From assembly GCF_901538265.1 (NCBI RefSeq), contig NZ_LR593886.1, positions 186,001 through 250,000 of the forward strand: a DNA stretch of 64,000 nucleotides, in the 5' to 3' direction. The notes under the pieces were generated by a model, which saw only the letters and a list, made by a program, of their open reading frames with translations, did no database searches and was not told the DNA's origin. Positions 27,047-36,069 of the stretch are shown here, one piece after another. Numbering within the stretch: position 1 is the first letter of the stretch; each line of letters starts with the position of its first letter. The position numbers and the translations under genes are program-made. This DNA is from Gemmata massiliana (GTDB lineage Bacteria > Planctomycetota > Planctomycetia > Gemmatales > Gemmataceae).

Positions 27047-28699
27047 ATGAACGACGAAGCCGCTCTGCTCGCCGCGATCACCGCGCACGCGGACGAGGAC
27101 ACCCCGCGCCTCGCCTACGCGGACTGGCTCGACGAGAACCAGCCGGACGGGAAACCGTCCCCCGTATCCGGCCCGTCGGCCCGGGCCGAGTACATCCGCG
27201 TGCAGTGCCGGCTCGCACAGCGCCCCTACGACGACCCGGAGTACCCCGCGCTCCGCGAGCGCGAGGAGGAACTTTCGCACTGGCTCGATGTGCACGGGGG
27301 CACCGGGCCTGCGGATTCGTTTGAGATTCCCGGCGATCTGGAATGGTACGATCGCTTCACTCACGGTGACGACGGGGTGTACCGGCGCGGGTTCCCGGAG
27401 GAACTCGCGTTTACCGATTACGACGAGGAGCCGGAAGAGAACATCGAGCGCATCGTATCCGCACTCCCGGTGGCATTCGCCACATCTACGGTGCGCGCAC
27501 TCCGGCTCGAAGAGGTGTACGGTGCGGAAGTGGCGGGCATTGTGAGCGATCCGGTCGCGGCCGGGCTGCGCGGGCTTTCCCTGGACTACATTGACGACGG
27601 CGACGAAACGACCGCGATTCGGGCGATCGCCAAAACGAAGCACCTGACCGGTCTTCAGCGGCTACGCCTCGAATTCTCGATCACCGATACCGATCTGAAG
27701 CGTCTGGCGAAAGCGTCACTGGATTCGCTCGAAGAACTGGTACTCGATGAGTTCACGCCCATTGGAGGTAAGGCGCTCGGCGCGGCCCGCTGGTTCCGAT
27801 CGCTCCGAGTGCTTCAGGTCGGAATGGAGAACCGGGACGCGCTCCGGGCCATCGGTGAACTGCCCGTGATGCCGAGCCTCGTCGCGTTCACGTTCCCCGG
27901 TGATACGGCTCCGACCACGACTGCGGTTCGGAAGTTTATCGCGTCCAGTTCGTTCCCGCGCCTCAATTACTTGGAGTTCATGCACGCGCCGCTGTCTCCC
28001 GAACAGGTCGTTGTTCTGAGTCGGGGAACGTGGCCGCTGCGTCACCTCAAGTTGCACAATGTGGACGTGCGCAAGGCCGGCGCGGAAGCGCTAGCGAGCG
28101 CGAGCTTCGCCGAATCACTCCGCGTGCTGGATCTTTCCGACTGCGAGATCACGGCCGGGGGAATCCAAGCTCTGGCCGGGTCCGCGAAGTTCGCGGGTCT
28201 CTTGCACCTCGATCTATCTGATAACCCGATCGGTCCCGGCGGGCTGCTCGCGCTCGCTCGCAGCCCCCACTTGCGCGGGCTGCGCAAACTGAGCCTTCAC
28301 GGGTGCAACAGCACGAAGGCTCCCATCGACTCCGCCGCTCTGCTAAACTTTCTCACTGCGCTGGAGATGCCGGAGCTGCGCCACCTGAGCCTGACCGACT
28401 TGCCGGTCGGTGTTCGCGGCGCGAAAGCGATCGCGGCCGGGGGAACGTTCGCGAACCTGACCCGGCTCGATCTGGCGAACTGCGGTTTGCGCGAGAAGGG
28501 CGCGCGGGCGATCGTCGAGTCCCCGGCGCTCGGCAACCTCACGGTGCTCGACCTGAGCGGCAACAACGCGGGCCGCGGGATCACTAAGCTCGCGAACCCC
28601 AAAACGTTCCCGCGCCTCGGGCACTGTGACCTCAACCGGAATCGCCCGCCCAAGGGCTGGCTCGCCCGGCTCCGCAAGCGCCGCGGGGTGAGCGTGTAG
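27047..28699 (+). CDS. TIGR02996 domain / leucine-rich repeat protein, copy 2
   Basis: 550 aa, same architecture as its neighbours: TIGR02996 head (LLAAITAHADEDTPRLAYADWLDENQ) with EYIRVQCRLAQ, then LRRs such as LRVLDLSDCEITAGGIQALAGS, LLHLDLSDNPIGPGGLLALAR and LTVLDLSGNNAGRG. It starts 22 nt after copy 1, so the two are likely one transcript. Compared with copy 1 it has a small insertion after DENQ (PDGKPSPVSGPSA). Function unknown; protein-protein interaction is the only reasonable inference. Confidence 0.85.
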   Translation: MNDEAALLAAITAHADEDTPRLAYADWLDENQPDGKPSPVSGPSARAEYIRVQCRLAQRPYDDPEYPALREREEELSHWLDVHGGTGPADSFEIPGDLEWYDRFTHGDDGVYRRGFPEELAFTDYDEEPEENIERIVSALPVAFATSTVRALRLEEVYGAEVAGIVSDPVAAGLRGLSLDYIDDGDETTAIRAIAKTKHLTGLQRLRLEFSITDTDLKRLAKASLDSLEELVLDEFTPIGGKALGAARWFRSLRVLQVGMENRDALRAIGELPVMPSLVAFTFPGDTAPTTTAVRKFIASSSFPRLNYLEFMHAPLSPEQVVVLSRGTWPLRHLKLHNVDVRKAGAEALASASFAESLRVLDLSDCEITAGGIQALAGSAKFAGLLHLDLSDNPIGPGGLLALARSPHLRGLRKLSLHGCNSTKAPIDSAALLNFLTALEMPELRHLSLTDLPVGVRGAKAIAAGGTFANLTRLDLANCGLREKGARAIVESPALGNLTVLDLSGNNAGRGITKLANPKTFPRLGHCDLNRNRPPKGWLARLRKRRGVSV

Positions 28700-28788
28700 C
28701 GCCCGATTCGTTTCCCACGCCGCCCGAAGTTCCGGAGCGTATCGCCGAGCGGCGCGTGTTTTGTACTACTGAGAGCCGAATATCAACT

Positions 28789-30435
28789 ATGACGGATGCC
28801 GATGCCCTGTTCCGCACGATCGTTCGCCACCCGGGGGACGATACCGCGCGCCTCGTGTTCGCCGACTGGTTGCAAGAGAACGGGCGCGCGGAAGAGGGCG
28901 AGTTCGTGCGGACGCAGTGCCGGCTCGCGGCCACGGAACCGGACGACCCGGAGTACCCCGCCCTCGTGGACCGCGACGAGGAACTGCGGTTGTGGCTCAG
29001 TGCCCACGTGCCCGGTCCGCGCCCCACGTTTCCCGGCGGGCTGTCGGTGGACGGCGGGAAGCTGTGGTGGTGGCAGTCGCACCGCGGGTTCCCGCGGTTT
29101 CTAGAGTTCGACGGCTACGAACGGTACGGCGGGAAGGCGATGCGCGGGCTGGCTTCGGCGCTGGCCCGAGCATTTGAAGCGCTCCCGACGCGCTGGCTCG
29201 TCGTGCGGTTCATCTCGCTCGCGCAACTGGCCGCGCTTCTCAAACAACCCGTGCTGAGTGGCCTCACGCAGTTCACACTCGTGTCCGGGTACGGCGGCGA
29301 CGAGGCGAACGAGGTAGCCCGGCTGGTCGCGAATTGTCGCCACTTGCGGAACCTGCGCGGGCTGCTTCTTGGGGTCGAGTTCGGGGATGCGGGGGCAGAA
29401 GCGCTGACGGGCGCGCACTGGGGCAACCTGGAATGGTTCTCGCCCGGGTGCCACCAAATGACCCCGGCCGGGTTGCGATCACTCGCGAACGCCGACTGGT
29501 TCCGCCAGTTGCGCGAACTCACCCTCGACGACGGACTTCCCGGGACGACGTTCGAGGCGCTCGTGCGGGCGCCGGCGTTCCCGCGCCTCCACACACTCGA
29601 CGTCTCGCGCAACGGGTCTCTCACCGCGACCGGATGGGAACTGTTCGCGCGTTCGCGGACGTTCCCGGCCCTCGCGCGCTTGCGGTGCGGCGAGGGCGAC
29701 ATGAGTGGCGACCGGTTCTCGTTCCTCACGGGCGCGTCCGGCTTCGAGTTGAGCGCTCTGGACGTGCGCACGTGCGGTCTCGGGCCGGGGAGCGGGGCGG
29801 CGCTCACATCGGCACCGTGGGCCGGATCGCTGCGCTCCTTGAATCTGTCTCTCAACGCGCTCGAACCGGCCGATGTGAAGACGATTGCTGCGTGCAGGCA
29901 GTTCGCCAATTTGCAGCACCTCGATCTTTCGGGTAACACACTCGGGCCGACGTGCCTTTCGGCGATTGCCGGGAACCCCGCGCTCCGCGGGCTGCGCTCG
30001 TTGCGCCTGGACGGAAGATCCTTCCACAATCGCGGACTGACACCCACGCACTTCGATCAGTTCCTCACGAAGCTCAACGCGCCCGACTTGCGCCACCTTG
30101 ATTTGTCCGGGCGCCCGGTCGGCGCGACCGCCGCGAAGAAGCTCACGGGACCGAAGTTCTCCGCACTGCGCCGGCTCTCGTTGCGCGACTGCAAGCTCAC
30201 CGACACGGCCGTTGCGAAGCTCATCACGGCGCCCGGGTTGTGCAACCTGATTCAGTTGGAACTCAACGACAACGCACTGAAAACCGGACCGAAGCAACTG
30301 GGCGACCCGGACGTGCTGCCGAACCTCGCCTCGTGCTCGCTGACCGGTAACCCGATCTCCGCCCCCGTAGCCCGCAAGCTCCGATCGCGCCCCGCTGTGT
30401 CCGGCCTGCCGAAGACCGCCAAGCGCCGCGCTTGA
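28789..30435 (+). CDS. TIGR02996 domain / leucine-rich repeat protein, copy 3
   Basis: 548 aa. Head domain ALFRTIVRHPGDDTARLVFADWLQENG with EFVRTQCRLAAT, then LRRs such as LRSLNLSLNALEPADVKTIA, LQHLDLSGNTLGPTCL and LRHLDLSGRPVGATAAKKL. More diverged in its head than copies 1 and 2. A longer frame begins 11 codons upstream, but the start at 28789 aligns with the family. The last repeat ends in a basic tail (RKLRSRPAVSGLPKTAKRRA). Only 18 nt separate it from the next gene, which encodes an unrelated secreted protein. Confidence 0.85.
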   Translation: MTDADALFRTIVRHPGDDTARLVFADWLQENGRAEEGEFVRTQCRLAATEPDDPEYPALVDRDEELRLWLSAHVPGPRPTFPGGLSVDGGKLWWWQSHRGFPRFLEFDGYERYGGKAMRGLASALARAFEALPTRWLVVRFISLAQLAALLKQPVLSGLTQFTLVSGYGGDEANEVARLVANCRHLRNLRGLLLGVEFGDAGAEALTGAHWGNLEWFSPGCHQMTPAGLRSLANADWFRQLRELTLDDGLPGTTFEALVRAPAFPRLHTLDVSRNGSLTATGWELFARSRTFPALARLRCGEGDMSGDRFSFLTGASGFELSALDVRTCGLGPGSGAALTSAPWAGSLRSLNLSLNALEPADVKTIAACRQFANLQHLDLSGNTLGPTCLSAIAGNPALRGLRSLRLDGRSFHNRGLTPTHFDQFLTKLNAPDLRHLDLSGRPVGATAAKKLTGPKFSALRRLSLRDCKLTDTAVAKLITAPGLCNLIQLELNDNALKTGPKQLGDPDVLPNLASCSLTGNPISAPVARKLRSRPAVSGLPKTAKRRA

Positions 30436-30453
30436 GTCCCAGGAGAGCACTTC

Positions 30454-31971
30454 ATGTTGTTTCATTCGCTCCGTGTCGGCGCGCTTATCGCGCTGCTCGC
30501 CGTTAGCGCGACGGGCCTGCGTGCCGCGGACCCGCTTCCGACGCCACTCGACCCGCGCGGTCTACCGGGGCCGCTCGTTGTTGCGGGGAACAAGGTGCCG
30601 TCTGATGCGCGTAAGGCGTTCATCGATCTTGCCGGGAAGGACAAGGCGAAGATCGTTGTGCTCCTCTGCCCGGCCAAAGACACGATCGATCCGAAGGTGG
30701 CTCTCGCACCCTGGACCGCCGCGAAAGCCAAGTCCGTTGAGATACTCGAAACGAAGGACCAGAAAGAAGCGAACGACCCGCAGTTCGTGAAGGCTCTGAC
30801 CGAGGCGAACGCGGTCTGGATCGAAGGAGCGGGTACAGCACATTTCGCGAGCGCTTATCACGACACGCTCGTCGAGAAGGAACTGAAGAAGCTCCACGTT
30901 CGCGGTGGGGTCATTGGTGCGGGGGCCGGCAGTTCGGTACTCGAAGAACTCGGCCTGCTGCCGGGTTTCACCAGTCGTGAGTTTCGTTCCCTCAAGGCCG
31001 GGTGCATTGGTTTAGATTGCGGAGACGATTCGGCAGTTGTGATCCGCGGGCGCGTGGCTCGCGTGATCGGAGACGCGGCGATTACCGTTCACATCGCGAA
31101 GGGTGCGGGAAAACCAGCCGCGGACGAAGAGTACAAGCCTGGGTCGTTGCTCGATCTGGTCCAACTCCAGCGGGCCGCGTTCAACCGTGCCGCGAAAGAG
31201 CCGTTCCCGCCCGCGAACCCAGCGGCACCCGTGGTGGCGAAGGGCGCGCTCGTGATCGTTGGCGGGGGAGGTGCTGCCGCAGAGATTTGGAAGCGGTTCA
31301 TCGACCTCGCAGGCGGCCCGGATTCCACGATCGTGGTCGTGACGTCCGCAATGGAAGACCCGCTCGCGCCGGAATCAGCCGAGGAGAAAGCCCTCAAACG
31401 GTACGGGGCGAAGAACGTGGTGGCGCTTCACACCCGCGACCGCAAGGAAGCCAACGACCCGAAGTTTTCCGACGTGCTGCTGAAGGCGAAGGGCGTGTGG
31501 TTCAGCGGCGGGCGGCAGTGGCGGTTCGTTGACTCTTACGAGGGCACGCTCACGGAGAAGCGGTTCCGCGAGGTGCTCGCTCGCGGGGGCGCGATCGGCG
31601 GGAGTTCGGCCGGTGCGAGCATCCAGAGCGAGTTCATGCCGCGCGGCCACCCACTCGGCAACACTGTAATGGCGGCCGAAGGGTACGAACGCGGGTTCGG
31701 CTACCTGCCCGGGTGCGCGGTGGATCAGCACTTTTTCGCCCGCAAGCGAACCGCCGATATGACGGAGCTGATGAAGGAGTACCCGCAGTATCTGGGTATC
31801 GGTCTCGATGAGGGGACTGCGATCGTTGTTACTGGGAGCGCTGCGGAAGTGATCGGCCGAACAAAGGTGGCGTTCTACGACACAAAGAAGAAGTCCGAAG
31901 GCGACAAGGATTACGAAGAGGTGTTCGCGGGTGAGAAATACGACCTGAAGGAACGAAAGAAAATCAAGTAA
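30454..31971 (+). CDS. Secreted duplicated cyanophycinase-like (S51) protein
   Basis: 505 aa with a signal peptide (MLFHSLRVGALIALLAVSATGLRA) and two S51-type peptidase domains (about 25-245 and 250-500). Both show the layout 'EANDPQF...WIEGAGTAHF' / 'EANDPKF...WFSGGRQWRF', that is, the family's ANxxxxxGG region. The second domain has the nucleophile elbow GGSSAGAS with Ser385; the first has GAGAGSS, with Ala158 where Ser385 aligns. Only the second half is therefore likely catalytic. Cyanophycinases cleave multi-L-arginyl-poly-aspartate or peptides; the true substrate of an exported form is unknown. AGGAGA precedes the ATG. Confidence 0.8.
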   Translation: MLFHSLRVGALIALLAVSATGLRAADPLPTPLDPRGLPGPLVVAGNKVPSDARKAFIDLAGKDKAKIVVLLCPAKDTIDPKVALAPWTAAKAKSVEILETKDQKEANDPQFVKALTEANAVWIEGAGTAHFASAYHDTLVEKELKKLHVRGGVIGAGAGSSVLEELGLLPGFTSREFRSLKAGCIGLDCGDDSAVVIRGRVARVIGDAAITVHIAKGAGKPAADEEYKPGSLLDLVQLQRAAFNRAAKEPFPPANPAAPVVAKGALVIVGGGGAAAEIWKRFIDLAGGPDSTIVVVTSAMEDPLAPESAEEKALKRYGAKNVVALHTRDRKEANDPKFSDVLLKAKGVWFSGGRQWRFVDSYEGTLTEKRFREVLARGGAIGGSSAGASIQSEFMPRGHPLGNTVMAAEGYERGFGYLPGCAVDQHFFARKRTADMTELMKEYPQYLGIGLDEGTAIVVTGSAAEVIGRTKVAFYDTKKKSEGDKDYEEVFAGEKYDLKERKKIK

Positions 31972-31978
31972 ACGCCCC

Positions 31979-32036
31979 AAAAGCGTAACCGTGGTTCGGA
32001 GAGCACCTGCTTCCCGAATCACGGTTACGCTTTTTT
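31979..32036. terminator. Bidirectional Rho-independent terminator
   Basis: A 15-bp perfect stem (aaaagcgtaaccgtg / cacggttacgctttt), continued by ttcgg/ccgaa after one G-U pair, with six T on the plus strand and TTTTGGGG on the minus strand. It serves both the cyanophycinase-like gene and the convergent PPIase gene. Confidence 0.88.
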
Positions 32037-32046
32037 ACGCTCTCAC

Positions 32047-33276
32047 TTACGGCTGCTTCATTGGCAGCGGCGCTGCGGGAGCCGGCGCGCCCGGTGCCGG
32101 CACCGCGGGAGCGGTCCCACCAGGGGCCGGGGGTACATCCGCTCGGGGCAGCGACACGGACCCACCGGCCGGCACGGTCGGCGTGGGAACGTTCGGCACC
32201 CCACCGGCCTGGTTGATCATATTCTCGACGCCCTCACGGAACTCGGCCGGAGTCGGAGCGCCCTTCAGGTAGATGACCGGCTTGGCCTGGGCTTTTAGTT
32301 CGGTGAAGCACTTCGGGATTTCCAGTTCGATGCGCTTCGTGAACAACTCCTTGCGGAGCACGTCTTTCATCTTGTCGTCGAACTTCACCGTCTCGTCGGG
32401 AGGGATGACCGCCACGAGCTTGACGCACATGATGCCGGACGGCGTGTCGAACAGTTGGCTGATCTCACCGAGTTTGAGGCTGAACAGCGTCTTCTCGATG
32501 CTCGTGTCGGTGGCCTCGGAGTACCGGCCGATGGGAGCTACCTTTCCGGCGGCGCCGGCCAAGGTCGGTTCGGCTTGCTTCGTTGCGATGCTGTCGAACT
32601 CCGCGTCGCCCTTACGAGCTTCGGCCCACTGCTTTTGAGCTGCACGGAGGTCTTCCTTGCTCCAGCAGATCACCTTTGCCTGTCGGCGCTCGCCGAAACG
32701 GTTCTCGAACGACCGGCTCAGATCTTCTTCCGCGACCTTCACGCGATCCTGGCACATCTTGGTCAGGAGCAGGCGCGGCTTGATGACGTCCTCGACCCAC
32801 TCGAACAGCGTCTTGCCATAGCGCGGCAGGATGTGCTTGACGAAGTCGGCCCGGGTGATGCCCAGCCCGCGCATTTCTTCGTTCAGCGCGGCCTGCACCT
32901 CGATCGGTGTAACGGTGAGCCCGCGGCGCGCGGCCTCGGTCTCGATGATCTTTTTGTTCACGAGTAATTCGAGCTTCTCGTGCCCACCGCGTGCGATGAG
33001 GAACTCGCCCAGCTCTTCGCGGGTGACCGGTACGTCGCCGTAGATGTGCGCGGCGAGTCGGCGGTCCGATTCGGGCTGCGCGGTTCCCTTCGACACCGGC
33101 AGCAGCCCGGGCGTTCCCGGCAGCCCCCCGGTGGCGTTCGGCCGAACCGCGCCCGTCGGCTGTTGGGCCGTGGCCCGGTCGCTGGTGATTCCGAACACGT
33201 ATCCCGCGGCGGCAACGCCAGCGAATGCCAGCCCCCGGACCAATTGGCGCCGCCGATCGCTCGCTAGGAGCTTCAT
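32047..33276 (-). CDS. Periplasmic parvulin-type peptidyl-prolyl isomerase
   Basis: 409 aa, SurA/PrsA-like folding factor for exported proteins. An N-terminal hydrophobic signal or anchor (LVRGLAFAGVAAAGYVFGI) is followed by a helical N-domain (EKLELLVNKKIIETEAARRGL, the usual SurA_N pattern). A parvulin-like domain lies at about 215-310 (FDSIATKQAE, VAPIGRYSEAT, LFSLKLGEISQLFDTPSGIMCVKL). A final helix and a proline/alanine-rich tail (PAPGAPAPAAPLP) end it. Single gene; the outer-membrane protein folding role is a family inference. Confidence 0.82.
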   Translation of the reverse strand: MKLLASDRRRQLVRGLAFAGVAAAGYVFGITSDRATAQQPTGAVRPNATGGLPGTPGLLPVSKGTAQPESDRRLAAHIYGDVPVTREELGEFLIARGGHEKLELLVNKKIIETEAARRGLTVTPIEVQAALNEEMRGLGITRADFVKHILPRYGKTLFEWVEDVIKPRLLLTKMCQDRVKVAEEDLSRSFENRFGERRQAKVICWSKEDLRAAQKQWAEARKGDAEFDSIATKQAEPTLAGAAGKVAPIGRYSEATDTSIEKTLFSLKLGEISQLFDTPSGIMCVKLVAVIPPDETVKFDDKMKDVLRKELFTKRIELEIPKCFTELKAQAKPVIYLKGAPTPAEFREGVENMINQAGGVPNVPTPTVPAGGSVSLPRADVPPAPGGTAPAVPAPGAPAPAAPLPMKQP

Positions 33277-33444
33277 TCCGGTCCCCTCCGCATGTTTGCG
33301 TGATTGCGACGCGGCTTATAACACCGCGCGCCGGGACCGCAAGGGAACTTGAGCGAAAATTGAAGAAGCTTATTTTCCCAGCGGAGAAGGAATGCCCAGG
33401 TTCTTTCTCCCCTTCCCTTCAGGGAGGGGCGGGTAGGTTTTCCG
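33277..33444. other. Intergenic gap with pyrimidine/purine hairpin
   Basis: 168 bp between the PPIase and esterase genes. It contains the sequence ccccttcccttcagggagg, a small mirrored motif of a type often repeated between genes; a related ctaaagggaaggagag lies at 35500. No gene. Confidence 0.35.
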
Positions 33445-35448
33445 CTACTCCTGTTTGAACTTGTCCTTCGCCCCGGCTGCCGCGAAGATCGCCGCGGTGC
33501 GGTCGAACGCCTTGTCCTTCGCGTTCTTGCCGATCAGTGTGAGCTTTACTTGGGGGGCAAGCAGCCCGAGCGCTTCCGGGATGTCGAGCACCCGCATCAC
33601 GTTCAGGAAGTGCGGCCCGTCGCGGTGCGAAACGGGCAGATCGGCGATCGTGATTTCATCAACTAGGCCCGGGGTCAAGAGAATGGCGTATACGGCAAGA
33701 ATCCCGGCCTGCCCGCGACCAACAACGCGAACCCGTTCCTCCGCTTTTTTCTTTGCTCGCTGCCACATTGCCAGGAACGCGGCCACGTCACGGACGCGCC
33801 CGCTGTCGGCCGTCTGGCCGAGTAGTGCGAACGACCGCTCAACGGTGTTCGGCGGATTTTTTGTGCTCCACGCTGTTGCTCCCACTCCACGCGGCAACAG
33901 TGCCAGAACGTTCTTCCCCAACCGCTCCACCCACTTTTTCATTTCGCCTTCGGTGTCGCCCGCGTTCAGCACAGCGATAACGGGGAGTGGTCCAGGTGCG
34001 GGAGGGAACCCGCCCTGTTCGATCTGTGTACCATCGGTCTCGAACTCGACACCCGTTTCGGCCGCGAGTCGCGAAAGCAATAGCATCGGTCGCACTAGTT
34101 TCGCGGCGGGTATCTTCTCCGGGAGTGCCTGAAACACTTTCGCTTTCAGTTGCTTCACCAGGTCTGTTTTCCACGTCCCGAAGTTCTTCTCCGTGGGTAA
34201 CGCTACTTTCGCGACCGGCACGAACGTTTCGTCCGCGGTCGCGTTGATCGCGTCCTTCGGAATGTCCTTGTCGTCCGCGAATGCACGCAGTTCCTTTCCT
34301 TCGATCTTCGGGAAGTCGGCGTCCTTAATGGGCGCCTTGTCTCCCTTCAGGTGCTTGTGGAAGAACGCGAAGATCGCGATGCGCAAATCGGGCCGGTAGT
34401 CGTGCCCGCCCTTCGAGACGTGTTCGTCCACGTTCTCCTTCGCGCCGAACATCGCGTAGCACGTCCGCAGTCGCTCGATGATTCGCTTGTTGCCGGTCAT
34501 CGGGAATATCTTGTCGTCGTCGCTGTTCGCGAACAGCAGCGGCTTCGGGGCGAACAGCGCGAGTGCGGTGGTCCATTCCCACTGATAAATGTTGTGGAAG
34601 AACATGCAGTCGCAGTGCCCGTTGATGACCTGATCCGTGACGTAGCACTCCAGGTCGCTCACGCCGGATACGGGTACCGCGACCTTCACGCGGTCGTCGG
34701 CCGCGGCGACCCAGTTGGTCGTCGCCCCTCCGCCGCTGATCCCGGTCACGCCGATCTTTTCCGCGTCGACATAGGGCAGCGAACACAAGTAATCGATACC
34801 ACGAATACCGTTCCAGCACTCGACGCCGGCGGGCGTGTATCCTCGGGAGTGCCACCAGAAGCGGTTCAGGTTGTACGTGCCGTGGTGCTTGCCCGCGATC
34901 TCGCCGAGCTGGAGCGTGTCGACGATCAGGCACACGTAGCCGTTCGACGCGAACCACATCCCGTGGTCCTGGAACGCGGTCTTGTTGCCGTCGCGCCCGC
35001 GCCCACTGTGCCCGCACACGTAGAGGACCGCGGGGAGCTTCGTGCCACCCCCGTCCTTGCGATCGGGGTTCACGGACTTCGGGCGGTACAGGTTCGCGGT
35101 TACGTACAGACCCGGTTTGCTCTGGTAGTGCAATTTCTCGATCACCACTTCGCCGCGTTCGAGTGAACCGGTGACAGTTGCTTTGAGCGGCGTTTTCTCG
35201 GGCAGCGGGTCGAGCCCCAGCATGTCGAGAAACTCGCGCTTCAGCCGCGGGCGGATCTTTTCCCATTCCGCTTTGGACTTGGCCCCGTCCATGAACTTCG
35301 CGGAAATGCGTTTGGTCTCGGCCACGAGGTACTTGTGAATCATCTCGTCCGCCCCGAGCGGCTGGTCCGCGCTCCGAGCAAGCGAGAGAGGGAAACTTCC
35401 GCCCAGGGCGCTGAGGGCGGACACGCGGAAGAGGTCGCGGCGGTTCAT
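33445..35448 (-). CDS. Tat-exported acetyl esterase-like alpha/beta hydrolase
   Basis: 667 aa from the ATG at 35448. It starts with a likely twin-arginine signal (MNRRDLFRVSALSALGGSF). Residues 90-390 form an acetylxylan-esterase-like hydrolase: nucleophile in GVTGISGGGATTNW, acid in LLFANSDDDKIFP and histidine in KGGHDYRPD; these make a complete Ser-Asp-His triad. The C-terminal about 270 residues form a second hydrolase-like region with less obvious motifs (VGRGQAGILAVYAI in place of an elbow). Probably removes acyl groups from polysaccharide outside the cytoplasm. Downstream of the small gene at 35533, 84 nt apart, possibly one transcript. Confidence 0.82.
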   Translation of the reverse strand: MNRRDLFRVSALSALGGSFPLSLARSADQPLGADEMIHKYLVAETKRISAKFMDGAKSKAEWEKIRPRLKREFLDMLGLDPLPEKTPLKATVTGSLERGEVVIEKLHYQSKPGLYVTANLYRPKSVNPDRKDGGGTKLPAVLYVCGHSGRGRDGNKTAFQDHGMWFASNGYVCLIVDTLQLGEIAGKHHGTYNLNRFWWHSRGYTPAGVECWNGIRGIDYLCSLPYVDAEKIGVTGISGGGATTNWVAAADDRVKVAVPVSGVSDLECYVTDQVINGHCDCMFFHNIYQWEWTTALALFAPKPLLFANSDDDKIFPMTGNKRIIERLRTCYAMFGAKENVDEHVSKGGHDYRPDLRIAIFAFFHKHLKGDKAPIKDADFPKIEGKELRAFADDKDIPKDAINATADETFVPVAKVALPTEKNFGTWKTDLVKQLKAKVFQALPEKIPAAKLVRPMLLLSRLAAETGVEFETDGTQIEQGGFPPAPGPLPVIAVLNAGDTEGEMKKWVERLGKNVLALLPRGVGATAWSTKNPPNTVERSFALLGQTADSGRVRDVAAFLAMWQRAKKKAEERVRVVGRGQAGILAVYAILLTPGLVDEITIADLPVSHRDGPHFLNVMRVLDIPEALGLLAPQVKLTLIGKNAKDKAFDRTAAIFAAAGAKDKFKQE

Positions 35449-35532
35449 GGTGAAAGGTGGGTCGGAGTGCGAGAAATGAGCTACTCTTGGTCTCCTCACC
35501 TAAAGGGAAGGAGAGGAATCACAGGTTTTCTG

Positions 35533-35910
35533 CTATTTGGCCTTCACGCGCTTCAGAATCATGACCTTGTCTTCGGCTTCGTCGTTGATGACGAACGACG
35601 TCTTGTTGAGCAGGCAAATGCGCCCCTTGTCGTTCTTCTTGCCGTCGGAGCCGGTGAGCGTGATGACGTCCTTCTCCACCGTGTACCCGCCGTCGTTCCG
35701 GACCACCTCTTTGCCGTCCGCCTTCACGATCCGATTCATCTTGCCGTCTTTCGTGAACTCCAGTCTGGTGCCGATGGGCACGTCCTTCGCGTCGCTGTAC
35801 GCGATCTCCCAGACGCCGACGACGAGTTCCTTGTGGTCGTCGCCGGCGCGCCCGATACTTGTTGAGCCGAGGGTGCCGATCACCGCCAGTGCGATTGCGA
35901 TCACGTGCAT
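35533..35910 (-). CDS. Small secreted protein, Gemmata paralogous family (TIGR03066-like)
   Basis: 125 aa from the ATG at 35910, with GAGG 9 nt upstream. Signal peptide MHVIAIALAVIGTLGSTSIGRA, then a short beta-rich domain: LVVGVWEIAYSDAKDVPIG, LEFTKDGKMNRIVKADG, YTVEKDVITLTG, and KTSFVINDEAEDKVMILKRV. The W-E-...-EF..DG.. pattern matches the lipocalin-like Gemmata paralogous families (TIGR03066, from memory). Function unknown. The start nine codons upstream lacks a ribosome site. Confidence 0.65.
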   Translation of the reverse strand: MHVIAIALAVIGTLGSTSIGRAGDDHKELVVGVWEIAYSDAKDVPIGTRLEFTKDGKMNRIVKADGKEVVRNDGGYTVEKDVITLTGSDGKKNDKGRICLLNKTSFVINDEAEDKVMILKRVKAK

Positions 35911-36069
35911 GGTGCCCGTCCTCGTGAAATGAACCAAGCTCGCTCACGTTCCCACCCGCGGAGCGGAGTGTCAATAGCCTATCTGCGGTGCGACGTTCGA
36001 GTTCGATCGTTCCGGGCTTCCGGGGACCGATTTCGGGCGCGGAACGACCGGACCGCCGGGGAGATGCCG

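Noticed and set aside
35905..36069. 55-codon N-terminal extension of the lipid enzyme
   Set aside because: Composition is not protein-like and it overlaps the start of the divergent gene at 35910; GGGGAG at 36058 supports 36070.
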